Source: Megascapheus bottae
Lineage: Eukaryota > Chordata > Mammalia > Rodentia > Geomyidae
Assembly: GCA_024803745.1 (NCBI GenBank)
Contig: JANJXV010000154.1
Coordinates: 682,001-746,000, forward strand
DNA: 64,000 nt
Direction of reading: 5' to 3'
Shown: positions 10,994 to 21,891 of the stretch, piece after piece
How the letters are laid out: each line of letters begins with the position of its first letter
How positions within the stretch are numbered: position 1 is the stretch's first letter
Translations under genes and position numbers: made by a program
The notes under the pieces: generated by a model
Seen by the model: only the letters and a program-made list of their open reading frames with translations
Database searches by the model: none
Told to the model about the DNA's origin: nothing

Positions 10994-12345
10994 ACTTTCT
11001 TTTTTTTCATTTTTTTATTGTAATTAGTAAAAGGGTTAGATGATATTTGCCAGATAGAAGGTGCATTAATTCACATACATTGATACCCTTTCACATGTCT
11101 TGGTACCCATTTCCCTCCAACCCCACACCCCCCACCCGTCTTGGTTTTCCCCCCTTCCCTATCAAATTTCAAATATCCAAATACAAATAAATTCAGTATA
11201 TAAGATAAAGTGAGATAGTATACCAATATGGGATAACCAAGGGACAGCAAACGAGATGAGAGACAACATAGTACATTAAGGACAACAATCATTCATTATA
11301 TGGCTTTTGTGTCAATATCCTGGAGGTCCTTTCAATTAGCTTCACATTATATGGCCTTATATATGGCCTTTTTCTCTATTGACAATCTCTGTTAGTAGAG
11401 CCCAAGGTTTCTACTGATTATGACGAATGAGGGAAATCACTGAGACTAAGTTCCTTTGAGTCTGGCTTACTTCACTTAATATGATTTGTTCTAAGTCTTT
11501 CCATTTCCTAACAAATGGGGCGATGTCATTCTTTCTGACAGCAGCATAGAATTCCATTGTGTACAAATACCACAACTTATTGATCCACTCATCAACTGAG
11601 GGACATCTTGGTTGGTTCCATATCTTTGCTATGGTGAATAGTGCTGCAATGAACATTGTTGTGCTAGTGGGTTTAGTATGCCCTTGTTTCTGGATTGTTG
11701 GGTAAATGCCAAGAAGTGGAATTGGTGGGCCATAGGGGAGTTTTATGTTTAGCGTTTTGAGGCACTGCCGCACTGCTTTCCATAGTGGTTGAACGAGTTT
11801 GCACTCCCATCAACAGTGTAGTACTGATCCCTCCTGGCCACATCGCCTCCAGCATCTGTTGTCATTCATTTTCCTGATCCTGGCCATTCTAACTGGAGTG
11901 AGGTGGAATCTTGGAGTTGGTTTGATTTGCATTTCTTTTATGACCGGAGATGTTGAGCATTTCTTCATATGTCTATAGGCAATTTTGTTTTTTCTTCAGA
12001 GAAGACTCTCTTAAGTCTTTGGCCCATTTTTAATGGGATGGGTGTTACTTTGGAGGTGAGTTTTGGAGTGATTCAATTTTTTGAGTTGTTGATATATTTT
12101 AGATATGAGGCCTTTGTCCGTTGTTTGGTTGGTGAAGATCCTTCCAAATCTTTGAATCAGCTCAAGGAGCTTGGGAGTAGAGTCTATAGGATTCTTTAAA
12201 TACAAAATCATGTCATCGGAAGAGGGATAGTTTTATTTCCTCTTTCCCTACTTGGATCCACTTTATGCTTGCTTCTTGCCTTATTGCACTGCCTAGGAAT
12301 TCTAGTACTATGTTAAAAAGGAGTGGAGGGAGTGGGCATCCTGAA
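10994..12345 (-). mobile_element. L1 fragment, 3' end, internally deleted
   Basis: Matches L1-B from its poly-A/3'UTR (3,558) through the ORF2 C-terminus to about 4,700, then jumps to about 5,640 at 12,138 (about 0.93 kb deleted), and ends inside the RT region at 12,345 (...gagtgggcatcctgaatgc). Readable ORF2 pieces are 11,411-11,773 (C-terminus) and 12,011-12,211. This fragment closes the L1-S-L1-S-L1 array. Confidence 0.9.
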
Positions 12346-12935
12346 TGCTACCCCCTAGTACTTTAATGCAAAGCTTTGGGCTGTGGCATTTTAAGCACAA
12401 TTCAACGCTCTGTTTTTTGCTGGTTAATTAGAGGTAAAAATCTTATGGAATGTATTGCGTGGCTGATTTTGAACTGGAATCCTCAGTTTTCAGCTTATCT
12501 TGAGTAGCTAGGATTACAGTACTTTTACAACATGTATGCTCATACACATTGCTTCTGATCCAAACACTCATTGTTCAATTTAACTAACAAGATGTGAGGA
12601 ACGATGATTGACTGTAATTTACTAGATGGGATTCTAGTGAGTATATATTTCCACTTCCACTCTGAAGCCAGGGAAATGTTTCTGGTACATGTTTCAACTA
12701 TCTCCCAAAGAGGAAATAATATGTGAGTACGTTTGTTAGTATTTCAGTTAGGAGATGGACTTTGGTGTTTGGAACCTGTTGGGCAGAGTGTATCAGCTGG
12801 GCTGTGATAACAGAGATGATGTTACAGACAGTAATATCTTCATCCCAGACAGACTGAATCCAGATCCTTGGATTTCAGGCCTTGAGTAGATAGAATTACA
12901 AGTGTGAGCTGCCACCACCACCTGGTTCATTTTGG
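12346..12935 (-). mobile_element. Degraded B1-ID type SINE remnants
   Basis: Antisense SINE pieces: 12,360-12,545 (ctggttaattagaggtaaaaatct... ttgagtagctaggattacag) and 12,840-12,935 (ttgagtagatagaattacaagtgtgagct). The sequence between them shows no recognisable gene. Counterparts are at about 48,260-48,445 and 48,745-48,830. Confidence 0.6.
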
Positions 12936-13600
12936 AAACCTTAATTGCTTCTCATTTGTTCCTTTCCTTTTTTGGAAGATTGATCTAAGCTGGCTGATTG
13001 TGCATCACAATGAAGTGATTGGCCTCAGGAATTGCAAATATTTGTTTCATCAGCACGGAATGAATGAAGTTGATCTAAACCCAATAGTATTTTCCTTCTG
13101 ATAAATAGGGAACTTACTTATATCATTTTTCCTTGCCTTTGCTTTCCCAAAGCAAGCAACATGTTTCTTAAAAACTATACTTCATGAGAATATTATAATT
13201 AGAAGCTATCTTCTGCACACTTCAGAATAGTCCTTGCATTTATAAACTTATATTACAATATTAGGTAGAAGAATGGTGACTGTTAGTTTCATAACTACTT
13301 CATATGTTTTACTCTTTAAGGCTCATTAAGTCAAGAAGGGATTAAATACATTTATATAATAGTAGAACATAGCTCCTGCTGATTTGATGTGTGTGCAGAT
13401 GATACACAGATTTATTAGGATTACTCAAAAGTTTTCTTCAAATTTTCAGTAGTAGACTGCTATGCTAACTGGTAGGTGATAGTAATGATGCTGAAATTCT
13501 ATGAATCAGCTATGAAGCAGAATTTCAGGGGAGAGTATTTGCTAGGGACTTAATTTCTAAGACGCATATCAAGAATATTGAACTATAACACCAAATGATG
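12936..13600. other. Intergenic, nothing recognised
   Basis: AT-rich sequence without a credible coding frame, RNA gene or recognisable repeat. The copy at about 48,835-49,500 is nearly identical, which reflects the block duplication and is not evidence of function. Confidence 0.6.
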
Positions 13601-13609
13601 GAGGACTCA

Positions 13610-14090
13610 GCGTCACATTTTGTTTGTTTTTTGCAAGTCTTGGGACTTGAACCCAGGGCCTGGGATCTGTCCTTAAAAGTTTTTTTTTGCTTCAGGCTAG
13701 TGTTCTACCACTTTATCCACAGCTCCACTTCCAGATTTTTGGTAATGAACTGTAAATCAGAATATCATGCAATGTGTTTGGGCTGGATTCAAACCTGATT
13801 CTGTGTAGATAGGATTCCAAGTGTGAGCGCACAGAGCCTGGCTAGTATCATTCATCATTCAAGTCATGGGACTGCAATTCTGCACCTGGGTCTTGTCACT
13901 GAGCTTTTCAGCTCAAGACTACTGCCCTATCCCTTGAGCCATAGGGCCACTTCTGGGTTTCTGGTGGTTAATTGGAGATAAGAGTCACATGGACTTCAGT
14001 GCCCAGGCTGACTTTGAACTGCTATCCTTGGATCCCAGCCTCTTGAGTAGCTACATTTACAAGTGTGAGCCACCATACCCGGCTAAATTA
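13610..14090 (-). mobile_element. Two antisense B1-ID dimeric SINEs
   Basis: First element about 13,615-13,850 (cttgggacttgaacccagggcctgg... gtgagcgcacagagcctggc). Second element about 13,860-14,090, more complete (catgggactgcaattctgcacctggg ... gagtagctacatttacaagtgtgagccaccataccc). Copies at about 49,515-49,990. Confidence 0.8.
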
Positions 14091-14094
14091 TTTT

Positions 14095-14345
14095 TTAAGT
14101 TAATTTATTTTGTTAAGTCAATATATAGTTGGCATACGGTTACATAAGTAATGAACATATTTCTTAAGAAAATTGTTATCCCCTCCCTCATTTTTCTCTG
14201 TTTTCCTACCCTCAGCGCCCTCTCCAACCAGATTGTTCAGTTCATTTCCGTTTAGTGTCTTCCAAGTATCACTGTTCAATTGGTTCACCCTTTTTCCTTT
14301 GTTTTTTTTTTTACCATTTTATTATACCCTCTCCATTCCCCAAAT
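14095..14345 (-). mobile_element. L1 3'UTR-like fragment
   Basis: Contains ggttacataagtaatgaacatatttctt and a C-rich run (ttatcccctccctcat). The same consensus appears at 20,740-20,850. This looks like the 3' end of an older L1 subfamily. No ORF survives. Confidence 0.5.
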
Positions 14346-14519
14346 CACATAAACCTATGTACAAGACACAGGGTACCCGAATTCAACACAGTGACTACAG
14401 AGAATAAAACTAAAGGGAAAAAGAAGAAAAGAGGTAAAAAGCAAAGAAAATGAAAGAACATCATACAGTACCTTAGAAGCAACAACACTGAAAAAACAAA
14501 ACATAAAACCTTGGGTTGA

Positions 14520-14990
14520 AAATGAAGCTTGCCTAGCATGTATGAAACCCTGGATTCCATTCCTCAGCACCACATAAACAAAAAACTGGAAGTGCCACTG
14601 TGACTCAGCTGGTAGATTTCTAACGTTCAGCACAGAGTGTCTCCAAGTGACAAAAATCTGTCACATTTAAGTCAGTCTTCAAAACTTTGCTAGGAACCAG
14701 TTATGTGATTTGGAATAAAGTCCAGTTTTCAAAAAATCACTAGCCAGGCGCTGGAGGGTCATAATTGTCATTCTACTAGCCAGGGAGAAGGTGATTCAAA
14801 GCCTTTGCAAGAAAAAAAATGAAAACAAAAAAACTGTAAGATTCTACTCTCCACTTATCCACCCAAAAACTAAGTGGAGTTGTGGCTAAAACTGGTACAG
14901 CATTAGCCTTGAGGAAAAAGAACTAAGAGACCTTGCCCAGGTCCAAAGTTCAACCCCCGCCACCAAGAAACAAAAAAAGGAGTCCAGATA
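14520..14990 (+). mobile_element. ID SINE followed by B1-ID dimer
   Basis: An ID-like unit lies at about 14,520-14,690 (cttgcctagcatgtatgaaaccctggattccattcctcagcacc). A B1-like monomer follows at about 14,740-14,820 (agccaggcgctggagggtcata), joined to an ID-like half to about 14,990 with an A-rich end. Copy at about 50,420-50,890. Confidence 0.75.
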
Positions 14991-15359
14991 CCTTAGTTTA
15001 AAAAGTATATCTGGATATCTTAGTAGATTTTTCTGATCTTTCCTCATTCATCTCATGGAACCACATAATCTTGATCCTGATCTGACTAAGAGCCTGCATT
15101 GTGCTTAATAAATTCATTCCACATATTCCAGTAGAATCTGGACAGCTAACAGCCACTTACCAATGCTTTATTCTATGTTTAGGCCAGTATGTCTTCATAC
15201 CATCTACACAGTCAGCTATATCATCTTTCCAGAAGTATCATTGAGTGTAGAACACTCAGAACTAAAATAATTGCATAAAGATGTAATAAAAACCCTTGAT
15301 TCATTAAGAAAATTTCTGTACCACCTAGAGCAAGTACATTAGTGGTATTTACCTCTAGC
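14991..15359. other. Intergenic, nothing recognised
   Basis: No coding frame or repeat that I can name. The paralogous stretch at about 50,880-51,260 is almost unchanged. Confidence 0.55.
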
Positions 15360-16361
15360 CTCTTTTTTAAAAAATTTATTAACATTGAATTTTACATCAT
15401 ATTTCAAATGTCATGTTTAACCAACAAGTATTCAAGAAGGGAATCGCTATAGAATCACTGGCACATAGATTTTAGAATATAGTAAAAATTAAGCTGAGTC
15501 TTTGTATGTCATAGATACAGATTAATCTATAATAAAACACATGTCTATAGAGTGTATAGTCTATCCTAGATTTTTATGTCTATGTAGTTATGTTTATATC
15601 TCCAAAATTATGTCCAGAACTTTGGGTATCAACTATTCAATCATCGCTCTACTACTGTTTGAAACTAATATCCATATATTAAGGATATCATGTACCTTTT
15701 GTTCCTTGGTCTTGACTTATCTCACTCAACAGGATTCACTTTAATTTCATCCACTACCCCAAAAATGCCATTATTATTTTTTTCTGTGCAGATCTTCTTT
15801 TTATGTATTTATATTTATTGTAATTTATAGAAGGGTTACATTATATTCACCAGATAGAAGGTGCATTACTTCTCAAACTTTGATACCCCATGTAATGATA
15901 TGGTCCCCATTTCCCTTCCCCTACCCCCATTCATGTTCATTTCCCCCCTTCCCTATCCAATTTCAAATAACCAATTAGGCACATATGAAATATATCAGAA
16001 AACAAGGTGAAATATTGTAACAATATGATATAACCAAGGGATAGCAAAAGAGATAAGAGATCACATAGTTCATTAAGGACAACAATCACTCATTATATGA
16101 GTTTTGTTTCTTTATCTTGGAGGTCCTTACATTTAGTGTCATACTATTTGTCACGATGTCTCTAGATTTTGTTCTATTGTAAATCTCTGGTAGCAGAGCC
16201 CAAGGTTTCTACTGAATTTGACAAATGAGGGAGACTCTTGGGCCTATGTTCCTTTGAGTTTGGCTTACTTCACTTAATATGATTTTTTTCCTTTTCATCC
16301 ACTTCCCCGAGAATGCCATTATTTTATCTAGTCGGTTGGCTGTATATCATTCCATTGTGTG

Positions 16362-16412
<51 letters not shown>

Positions 16413-16485
16413 ATCACATTTTTTGTAGTAGGGCATCTGGTTGTTTCCATCATCCAACCTCATTTTCTACAGATATTTTGATAGT
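15360..16485 (-). mobile_element. Old L1 3' end split by a younger L1 3' fragment
   Basis: An old L1 tail (15,360-15,785 and 16,294-16,485; motifs cttatctcactcaacaggattc and cattccattgtg) is interrupted by a younger, 5'-truncated L1 3' end at about 15,786-16,293 that resembles 3,570-4,060. The sequence ttcatccact-cccc-aatgccattatt flanks the inserted piece on both sides (about 15,747-15,775 and 16,296-16,324) and may be a diverged target-site duplication. A (TG)n tract follows. Copy at about 51,261-52,380. Confidence 0.7.
16356..16413. repeat. (TG)n microsatellite
   Basis: TG/GT repeat with a few interruptions. The counterpart at 52,257-52,328 is longer. Confidence 0.95.
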
Positions 16486-17640
16486 CTCTTTTTTATTTTC
16501 AGGATAATGTATAGAGGGGTTACGATTACATTTACAGGTAGTGGACTGCATTACTTCTCACACATTTATTCCACTCCACATGTTTTTGTCCCCAGTTCCC
16601 TCTCCCCTCCCCTTCCCAATCATCTTGTTTCCCCCCATCCCATTCCTATTTGACATAAACAAATAAACATATATACAATATGCCAAGGAAAAATCAGATA
16701 CAGTAACAATCTGACATTAACCAAAGGGCAAAATAAGAGATGAGAAATAACATAGTAGATTAAGGACAAAAATCACACAAGATTAAGAGCAACGATGACA
16801 CAAGATATAGCTCTTGTTCCCATATCCTAGAGATCCTTTCATTTAGTCTCATCCTATATGACCTTATATACCTAGGTTTTTGAGTTATTGTAATCCTCTG
16901 CTAGGAGAGTCCTAGATGTGAACTAATTATTACAAATGAGGGAAACCATTGAGCTTATGTTTCTTTGGGTCTGGCTGCTTCACTTAATATGAATTTTTCC
17001 AAGTCTTTCCATTTCCTTACAAATGGGGCGATGTCATTCCTTCTGATGGCAGCATAGCATTCCATTGTGTATAAGTACCACATCTTCTTGATTCAGTCAT
17101 CTACTGAGTGGCATCTGGGTTGGTTTCATATCTTTGCTATGGTAAATAGTGCTGCAATGAGCATCATTGTGGTAGTGGCTTTAGTATGTCCTTTTTTCTG
17201 GACAATTGGGTAGATGCCAAGTAGTGGATTTGCTGGATCATAGGGGAGCTCTATGTTCAGTCTTTTGAGGAACCACCACACTGCTTTCCCTAGTGGTTGA
17301 ACGAGTTTATACTCACACCAACAGTGTAGGTGTGATCCCACCTGGTCACTTCCCCACCAGTATCTCTTATTAGATTTTTTGATAATGGCCATTCTGACTG
17401 GAGTCAGGTGGAATCTCAAAGTTGTTTTGATTTTCATTTCCCTTATTGCTAGAGATATGGAGCATTTCTTCATGTGTCTAAAGCCCATTTTAATTTTTTC
17501 TTCAGAGAATACTCTGTTAAGTCTTTAGCCCACCTTTTAATAGGATGGTTGTTTCTTTGAAGATTTGTTTGGGAGAGATTCATTTTTTTCAGCTATAGAT
17601 ATATTTTAGATAACTACATATATTTTTGTAGAAAAAAGAA
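16486..17640 (-). mobile_element. L1 3' end, older subfamily
   Basis: 3'UTR (gggttacgattacatttacag; C-rich tttgttttcccccc-like run at about 16,630) followed by the ORF2 C-terminus. The open piece at 17,126-17,488 reads MGFRHMKKCSISLAIREMKI and LTPVRMAIIKKSNKRYWWGS, homologous to the end of ORF2 in L1-B but clearly diverged. 5'-truncated at about 17,640. Copy at about 52,385-53,560. Confidence 0.85.
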
Positions 17641-17644
17641 TGGA

Positions 17645-17990
17645 AGTCATCATGCTGGCTCACAACTTAATTTCAGCTACTTAGGAGGCTCAGGGCTTAG
17701 GATCACAGGTCAAAGCCAACCAGGGCCCTACAGTGTGTGAGATCAAACTCTGTGAACATACAATGACTGTAAGAGGAATCTCACTGCCTGGGAATGTAGC
17801 CTAATGGTAGAGTGCTCACCTAGAATGCATGAAGACCTAGGTTCTATTCACCGGTACCGCATATTCAGAAAAAAGCTAGAAGTGGCGCTGTGTTTCAAGA
17901 GGCAGAGCACTCACCTTGGGCAAGCGAGTCCAATGAAAATGTCTAGGCCCTGAGTCCAAGCCGTAGGACTGGCAAAAAGAAAAAAAAGAG
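17645..17990 (+). mobile_element. B1 monomer plus ID-like dimer
   Basis: The B1-type stretch is at about 17,650-17,745 (ctacttaggaggctcaggg, caaagccaaccaggg). The ID dimer is at about 17,785-17,990 (gcctaatggtagagtgctcacc; ggttctattcacc), ending in an A-rich tail. Copy at about 53,565-53,910. Confidence 0.85.
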
Positions 17991-18089
17991 CAATCTTACT
18001 TAAGTAACAAGGAATGTACCCTATATTTATACAGACTGAAAAATTCATTAAGAAATTAGAAAATATGTATAAAGTGCATAATTTCTTTT

Positions 18090-18610
18090 GTGTGTTGGCA
18101 CTGGGTCTTCAACTGAGTGCTTCAGCTCTATCCCTGACCTTTTCTGCTCAAGGCTAGCACTCTACCAATGCAGCCCCAAATCAACTATCTTCAACTGAGA
18201 TATAAGCGATGAATATTTCATGGTGCTTCATGAAAAACATTTTTATAAATTGAAACTTTCAACACAGTCTTATTTTAGTATGAATGTTGAGATGTTAAGA
18301 GACAGAAAAAGTGAAGTGTTTCCTGATCGCCATAGAGAAGAGACTCAGCAGCACCACTGTGGTCTGCAGGCTTCTTTGTGAGTTTTGTTTGCTTGTTTGA
18401 TTTTTGTCAATTGTGGGGCTTGAACTCTGGGCCTGGGCACTGTCCCTGAGCTCTTCAGCTCAAGGCTAGTGCTTTAATCTGTGAGCCACAGTGCCACTTC
18501 TGGTTTTTCTGGCAGTTAACTGGGTACTTTGGCTGGCTTTAAACTTTGATTCTCAGATCTTAGCCTCCTGAGTAGCTAAGATTATAGGTGTGAGGTACCA
18601 TCACCAGGCT
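18090..18610 (-). mobile_element. ID half-element and B1-ID dimer
   Basis: An antisense ID half lies at about 18,090-18,185 and an antisense B1-ID dimer at about 18,400-18,610 (tggggcttgaactctgggcc ... gtagctaagattataggtgtgag). The unassigned bases between show nothing recognisable. Copy at about 54,015-54,530. Confidence 0.8.
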
Positions 18611-18964
18611 GCTGCTCTGTTACTATGCAGGTTCTGGATCAAGAACTTCAAGTTCTTACTTCAATTTTTTCTTCTCTTGCCTGAAACTCTGCCATTTGAA
18701 CGAAGCCCCAGTTCCTGGTCTTTGTTGGTTAATGAGAGATATTATGATTTTCTAATATTCAGAGGAATGATTATAAAACCCAACATTTTACTTACTTGAA
18801 TAAATTAAGAGACAGGACCTAGTGAGATGGAAAACAAATTTTTTTTCAAGTTGCTATCCTGTTCTAATGCATAAGTCTGGCTATTTTGCTAACACACAAA
18901 TATGTATTTTACCAATTTTTACTCTATTTTTGCTTAGCTTAAAACCACCACTGCCATTTCATAG

Positions 18965-19510
18965 ATTTTGTTGTTGTTGTTTGCGGTGCTTGAACTCTGT
19001 GCCTGGGCTGTTCTTCAGATCTTCAGTTCAATGCCAGTGCTCTACTACTTTTGATTTGGCCAGTCCTGGCCTTGAACTCAGGGACTGAGCACTGTCCTTA
19101 TATTTTCTCAAGGCTAGGGCTCTATCACTTCAGCCTCAGCACCACTTCCAGCATTTTTCTATGTATGTGATATTGAGGAATTGAACCCAGGTCTTCGTGC
19201 ATGCTAGGCAAGCACTCTACCACTAGGCCAAACTCCCAGCCCAAAATTATTCATCATTACTATTAGCTATCTTCTTTTTTTTATTATTGATTCGTCATGT
19301 TGCTTGGACTTTGGGCCTGGACTGTCCCTGACCTCTTCAGCTCAAGGCTAGCGCTCTTCCTCTACAGCTCCATTTTTGGTTTCTGGTAGTTAATTGGTGA
19401 TGTAAGTCTCACAAACATATGTGTCCAGGCTGGCTTTGGGCCTTGAACCAAGATCCTAAAATCTCAGCCTCCATAGTAGGTAGAATTACACGCTTCAGCC
19501 AGCAGTGCCT
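18965..19510 (-). mobile_element. Cluster of antisense ID and B1-ID SINEs
   Basis: A partial ID unit (18,980-19,050) is followed by a complete ID dimer (about 19,055-19,245, ending in tgctaggcaagcactctaccactagg) and a B1-ID dimer (about 19,280-19,510). Copy at about 54,890-55,425. Confidence 0.85.
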
Positions 19511-19521
19511 GACTGTTTGAT

Positions 19522-19640
19522 GTCTCTGTCTCTGTCTCTCTGTCTGTCTGTCTCTGTCTGTCTGCCTGTCTGTCTCTCTGTCTCTCTGTCTCTCTGTCTC
19601 TCTCTGTCTCTGTCTCTCTCTCTCTCTGTCTCTCTCTCTT

Positions 19641-19700
<60 letters not shown>
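19522..19700. repeat. (TCTG)n/(TC)n compound microsatellite
   Basis: About 180 bp of TCTG and TC units that grade into pure TC. The counterpart at 55,440-55,616 has a different arrangement of interruptions. The apparent Leu/Ser-rich reading frame across it is an artefact. Confidence 0.95.
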
Positions 19701-19702
<2 letters not shown>

Positions 19703-20400
19703 GGTTGTAAGACTTTAATTGTGCACCTGGGCAGTGTCCCTGGGCTCTTCAGCTCAAGGCTACAACCTTAAACACCTTGAGCCACATTGTCACTTCTGGT
19801 TTTCTGGTGCTTAAGTGGAAGTAACAGTTTCATGGACTTTAGTGTCTGACCTGGCTTTGAACTGTGATCCTCAGAACCCAACCTTCTGAGATCATTTCCA
19901 GCTTTTTTTTAGTGTAAGTGGTACAGAGTAATTGAACACAGGGCTTTGTGCATACTAGGCAAGCAAACTACCACTAGTGTGCATTCCAGCCTTAGATAAG
20001 GGCTTTCTTTTTCTTTTTCTTTTTTTCACTCATGGGGCTTGAACTCTGGGCCTGGATGTTTACCTTAAGCTCTTCAGCTCAAGGCAAGAGCTCTACCACT
20101 TGAGGCACATTGTCATTTTGAATTTTCTGGATTATTTGGAAATAAGATTCTCACAGATTTTTATGCCTGGGCCGTCTTTGAACCTCGATCCTCCAGGGTA
20201 GCTAGGATTACCAGAGTGAGCCACCAGTCACGGGCATTAAATTACTATTGTTTGCATGTCCTATGGCTTCAACTCATGGCCAGAGCACTATCCTAGTGCT
20301 TGCTCAAGGATAGCACTTTACTTCAGCCAGCCAACTCCCGGTCCAAATAGGCCACTCTTGAAGCTAGAATTACAGAGATCGGCCATAATACTGGCGTGTT
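19701..20400 (-). mobile_element. Antisense SINE cluster
   Basis: A B1-ID dimer at about 19,705-19,900, an ID monomer at about 19,900-19,995, a second B1-ID dimer at about 20,020-20,240 and an ID fragment at about 20,250-20,400. With 18,965-19,510 and 20,490-20,695 this forms nearly continuous SINE sequence over 1.7 kb. Copy at about 55,617-56,320. Confidence 0.8.
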
Positions 20401-20489
20401 GTTATCTAAGTATATAATTTTTCTTGTATTTTTGATGGCTTTTCCTTAGTGTACATATTTCCTACATATTTTATGGAAAACTTCCTTCC

Positions 20490-20870
20490 CACTGGGGCCA
20501 TAAGTTAAGCCTAGTGGAAGAGTTCTTGCCGAGCATGAATGAAGACCCAAGTTCAATTCCTCATCACAACATTGATAAAAAAAGATAAAAGTGGTGCTGT
20601 GGCACATGTGATAGAACTTGCGCCTTAAGAATAAACAAAAACAAAAACAAGGATCCTGCTCAGGTCCTGAGTCTAAGCCCAGTACTGGCAAAAAAAAAAT
20701 TCTGCCCAAAGTAGACATTTAAACTTATTGTACTTTTCAAAAAATTTGTTGTTCAAGGTGATATACAAAGAGATTGCTGTTACATATGTAATGAGTACAT
20801 TTCTTGTAAACACTGTTACCCCCTCCCCCGTATTCTCTTTCCCTTCCCCCCAAGTCACAAATTTCATTTA
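20490..20870 (+). mobile_element. ID dimer followed by L1 3'UTR-like fragment
   Basis: ID dimer at about 20,490-20,697 (aagcctagtggaagagttcttgcc; ggttcaattcct-like), ending in a run of A. An L1 3'UTR-like piece follows at about 20,740-20,870 (gctgttacatatgtaatgagtacatttcttg, ttaccccctccccc), antisense. Copy at about 56,415-56,770. Confidence 0.75.
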
Positions 20871-21170
20871 CAACAAATATATATGTATTTTCATTCCTGA
20901 AAAAAATAGTTTAAAATGTGTTCAAATAAATGATGTAGGTTGATATATTTATCAAAATGGATTACTTGAACTCTAAAATAAACATTCTAAGTAATTTTTC
21001 TCATAAAATTGTAGTAATGCTATAAAACTAATATAAAAGGAATTTTAGTTATTAATTTCGTATGTTTTACCTTTAACATTATTACACTAAGCATACTGTT
21101 TATGGTATTAATACAGACAGCATGAAATATGATTATGTAAAAAAATTAAATGATTAAAAATAGTAAGGTT
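20871..21170. other. AT-rich intergenic, nothing recognised
   Basis: No gene or named repeat seen. Nearly identical to about 56,780-57,085. Confidence 0.5.
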
Positions 21171-21470
21171 GGGGGCCAGTAGTTTGGCTTGGTGGCACAC
21201 ACCCTGGACTGGCAAAAAAGAAGTAGCGTTAGATAAAACAGATTTATTTCCAAATGTGTGGAAAATGGTATGATTTCTTGTTTGGCTAGTCCTGGGCTTG
21301 ACCTGAGGGACCAGGAACTGTCCTTGGCCACATTTGTTCAAGGGTGGCACTCTTACACCTGAGCAACAGTGCCCCATCTGCTTTTTCTGTGTATGCAGTG
21401 TTGAAGAATTGAATCAAGGTCTTCTTTTATACTAGGCGAGCACTCTACAACTAGGCAACATTAAAAGCCA
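21171..21470 (-). mobile_element. ID-like SINE pieces
   Basis: A rearranged sense ID remnant lies at 21,172-21,225 (gggggccagtagtttggcttgg ... ctggactggcaaaaaag). An antisense ID dimer follows at about 21,280-21,470 (tagtcctgggcttgacctgaggg ... aggcgagcactctacaactagg). Copy at about 57,085-57,380. Confidence 0.75.
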
Positions 21471-21585
21471 AAGTAGATTTTTGATGCTATTGTGGAGTTT
21501 TAATTTTCTTAAATATTTGTACAAAGCACAATGGATATATAATCAGACTTGAACTCACAGAACAGAGTCCCACATAATATTACAG

Positions 21586-21891
21586 TTACTCTGGCACTTC
21601 TCCCGATTGACAAAACACATTTCCAGGCATCTGCTCTGTCCTTAAGCTTTGGTAGCTGACTTGTCTTTCCATGGAGGCCTGGCCTGGATTCCTGGTGATT
21701 CCATGCATTTCATAGTTCCCTGTATATCCAGTAAGGTTGTCTTCTATGGGACCAGACCTGTCTGGTTTTTGACCCAACCAGGACCTATGTGTCTGAGGTC
21801 TCACATTATAAGTGGAAAATAAAACACAGTATAATAAGCACTGAAGAACTGCACACCATAATATTAACAATGAGAGTTTAATAGTTAGCAA
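21586..21891 (-). other. Unassigned 101-codon open frame, conserved in both copies
   Basis: Opens MLTIKLSLLILWCAVLQCLL, a hydrophobic stretch that could act as a signal anchor, then a polar tail with no domain I recognise. The copy-2 version (57,497-57,802) differs by one visible amino acid (Leu to Val), which is no more conservation than the surrounding duplicated non-coding DNA shows. It lies downstream of the RalGDS-like pseudogene on the same strand and could be its 3' flank or UTR. Probably not coding. Confidence 0.15.

Noticed and set aside
19505..19771. Leu/Ser-rich open frame
   Set aside because: Translation of the TCTG/TC microsatellite. The same holds for 55,424-55,684, 32,626-32,904 and the Cys/Val-rich frame at 16,313-16,507.
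20500..20560. tRNA-like A and B box motifs as possible tRNA genes
   Set aside because: They belong to ID-like SINEs with A-rich tails and appear dozens of times. No cloverleaf tRNA gene was seen.
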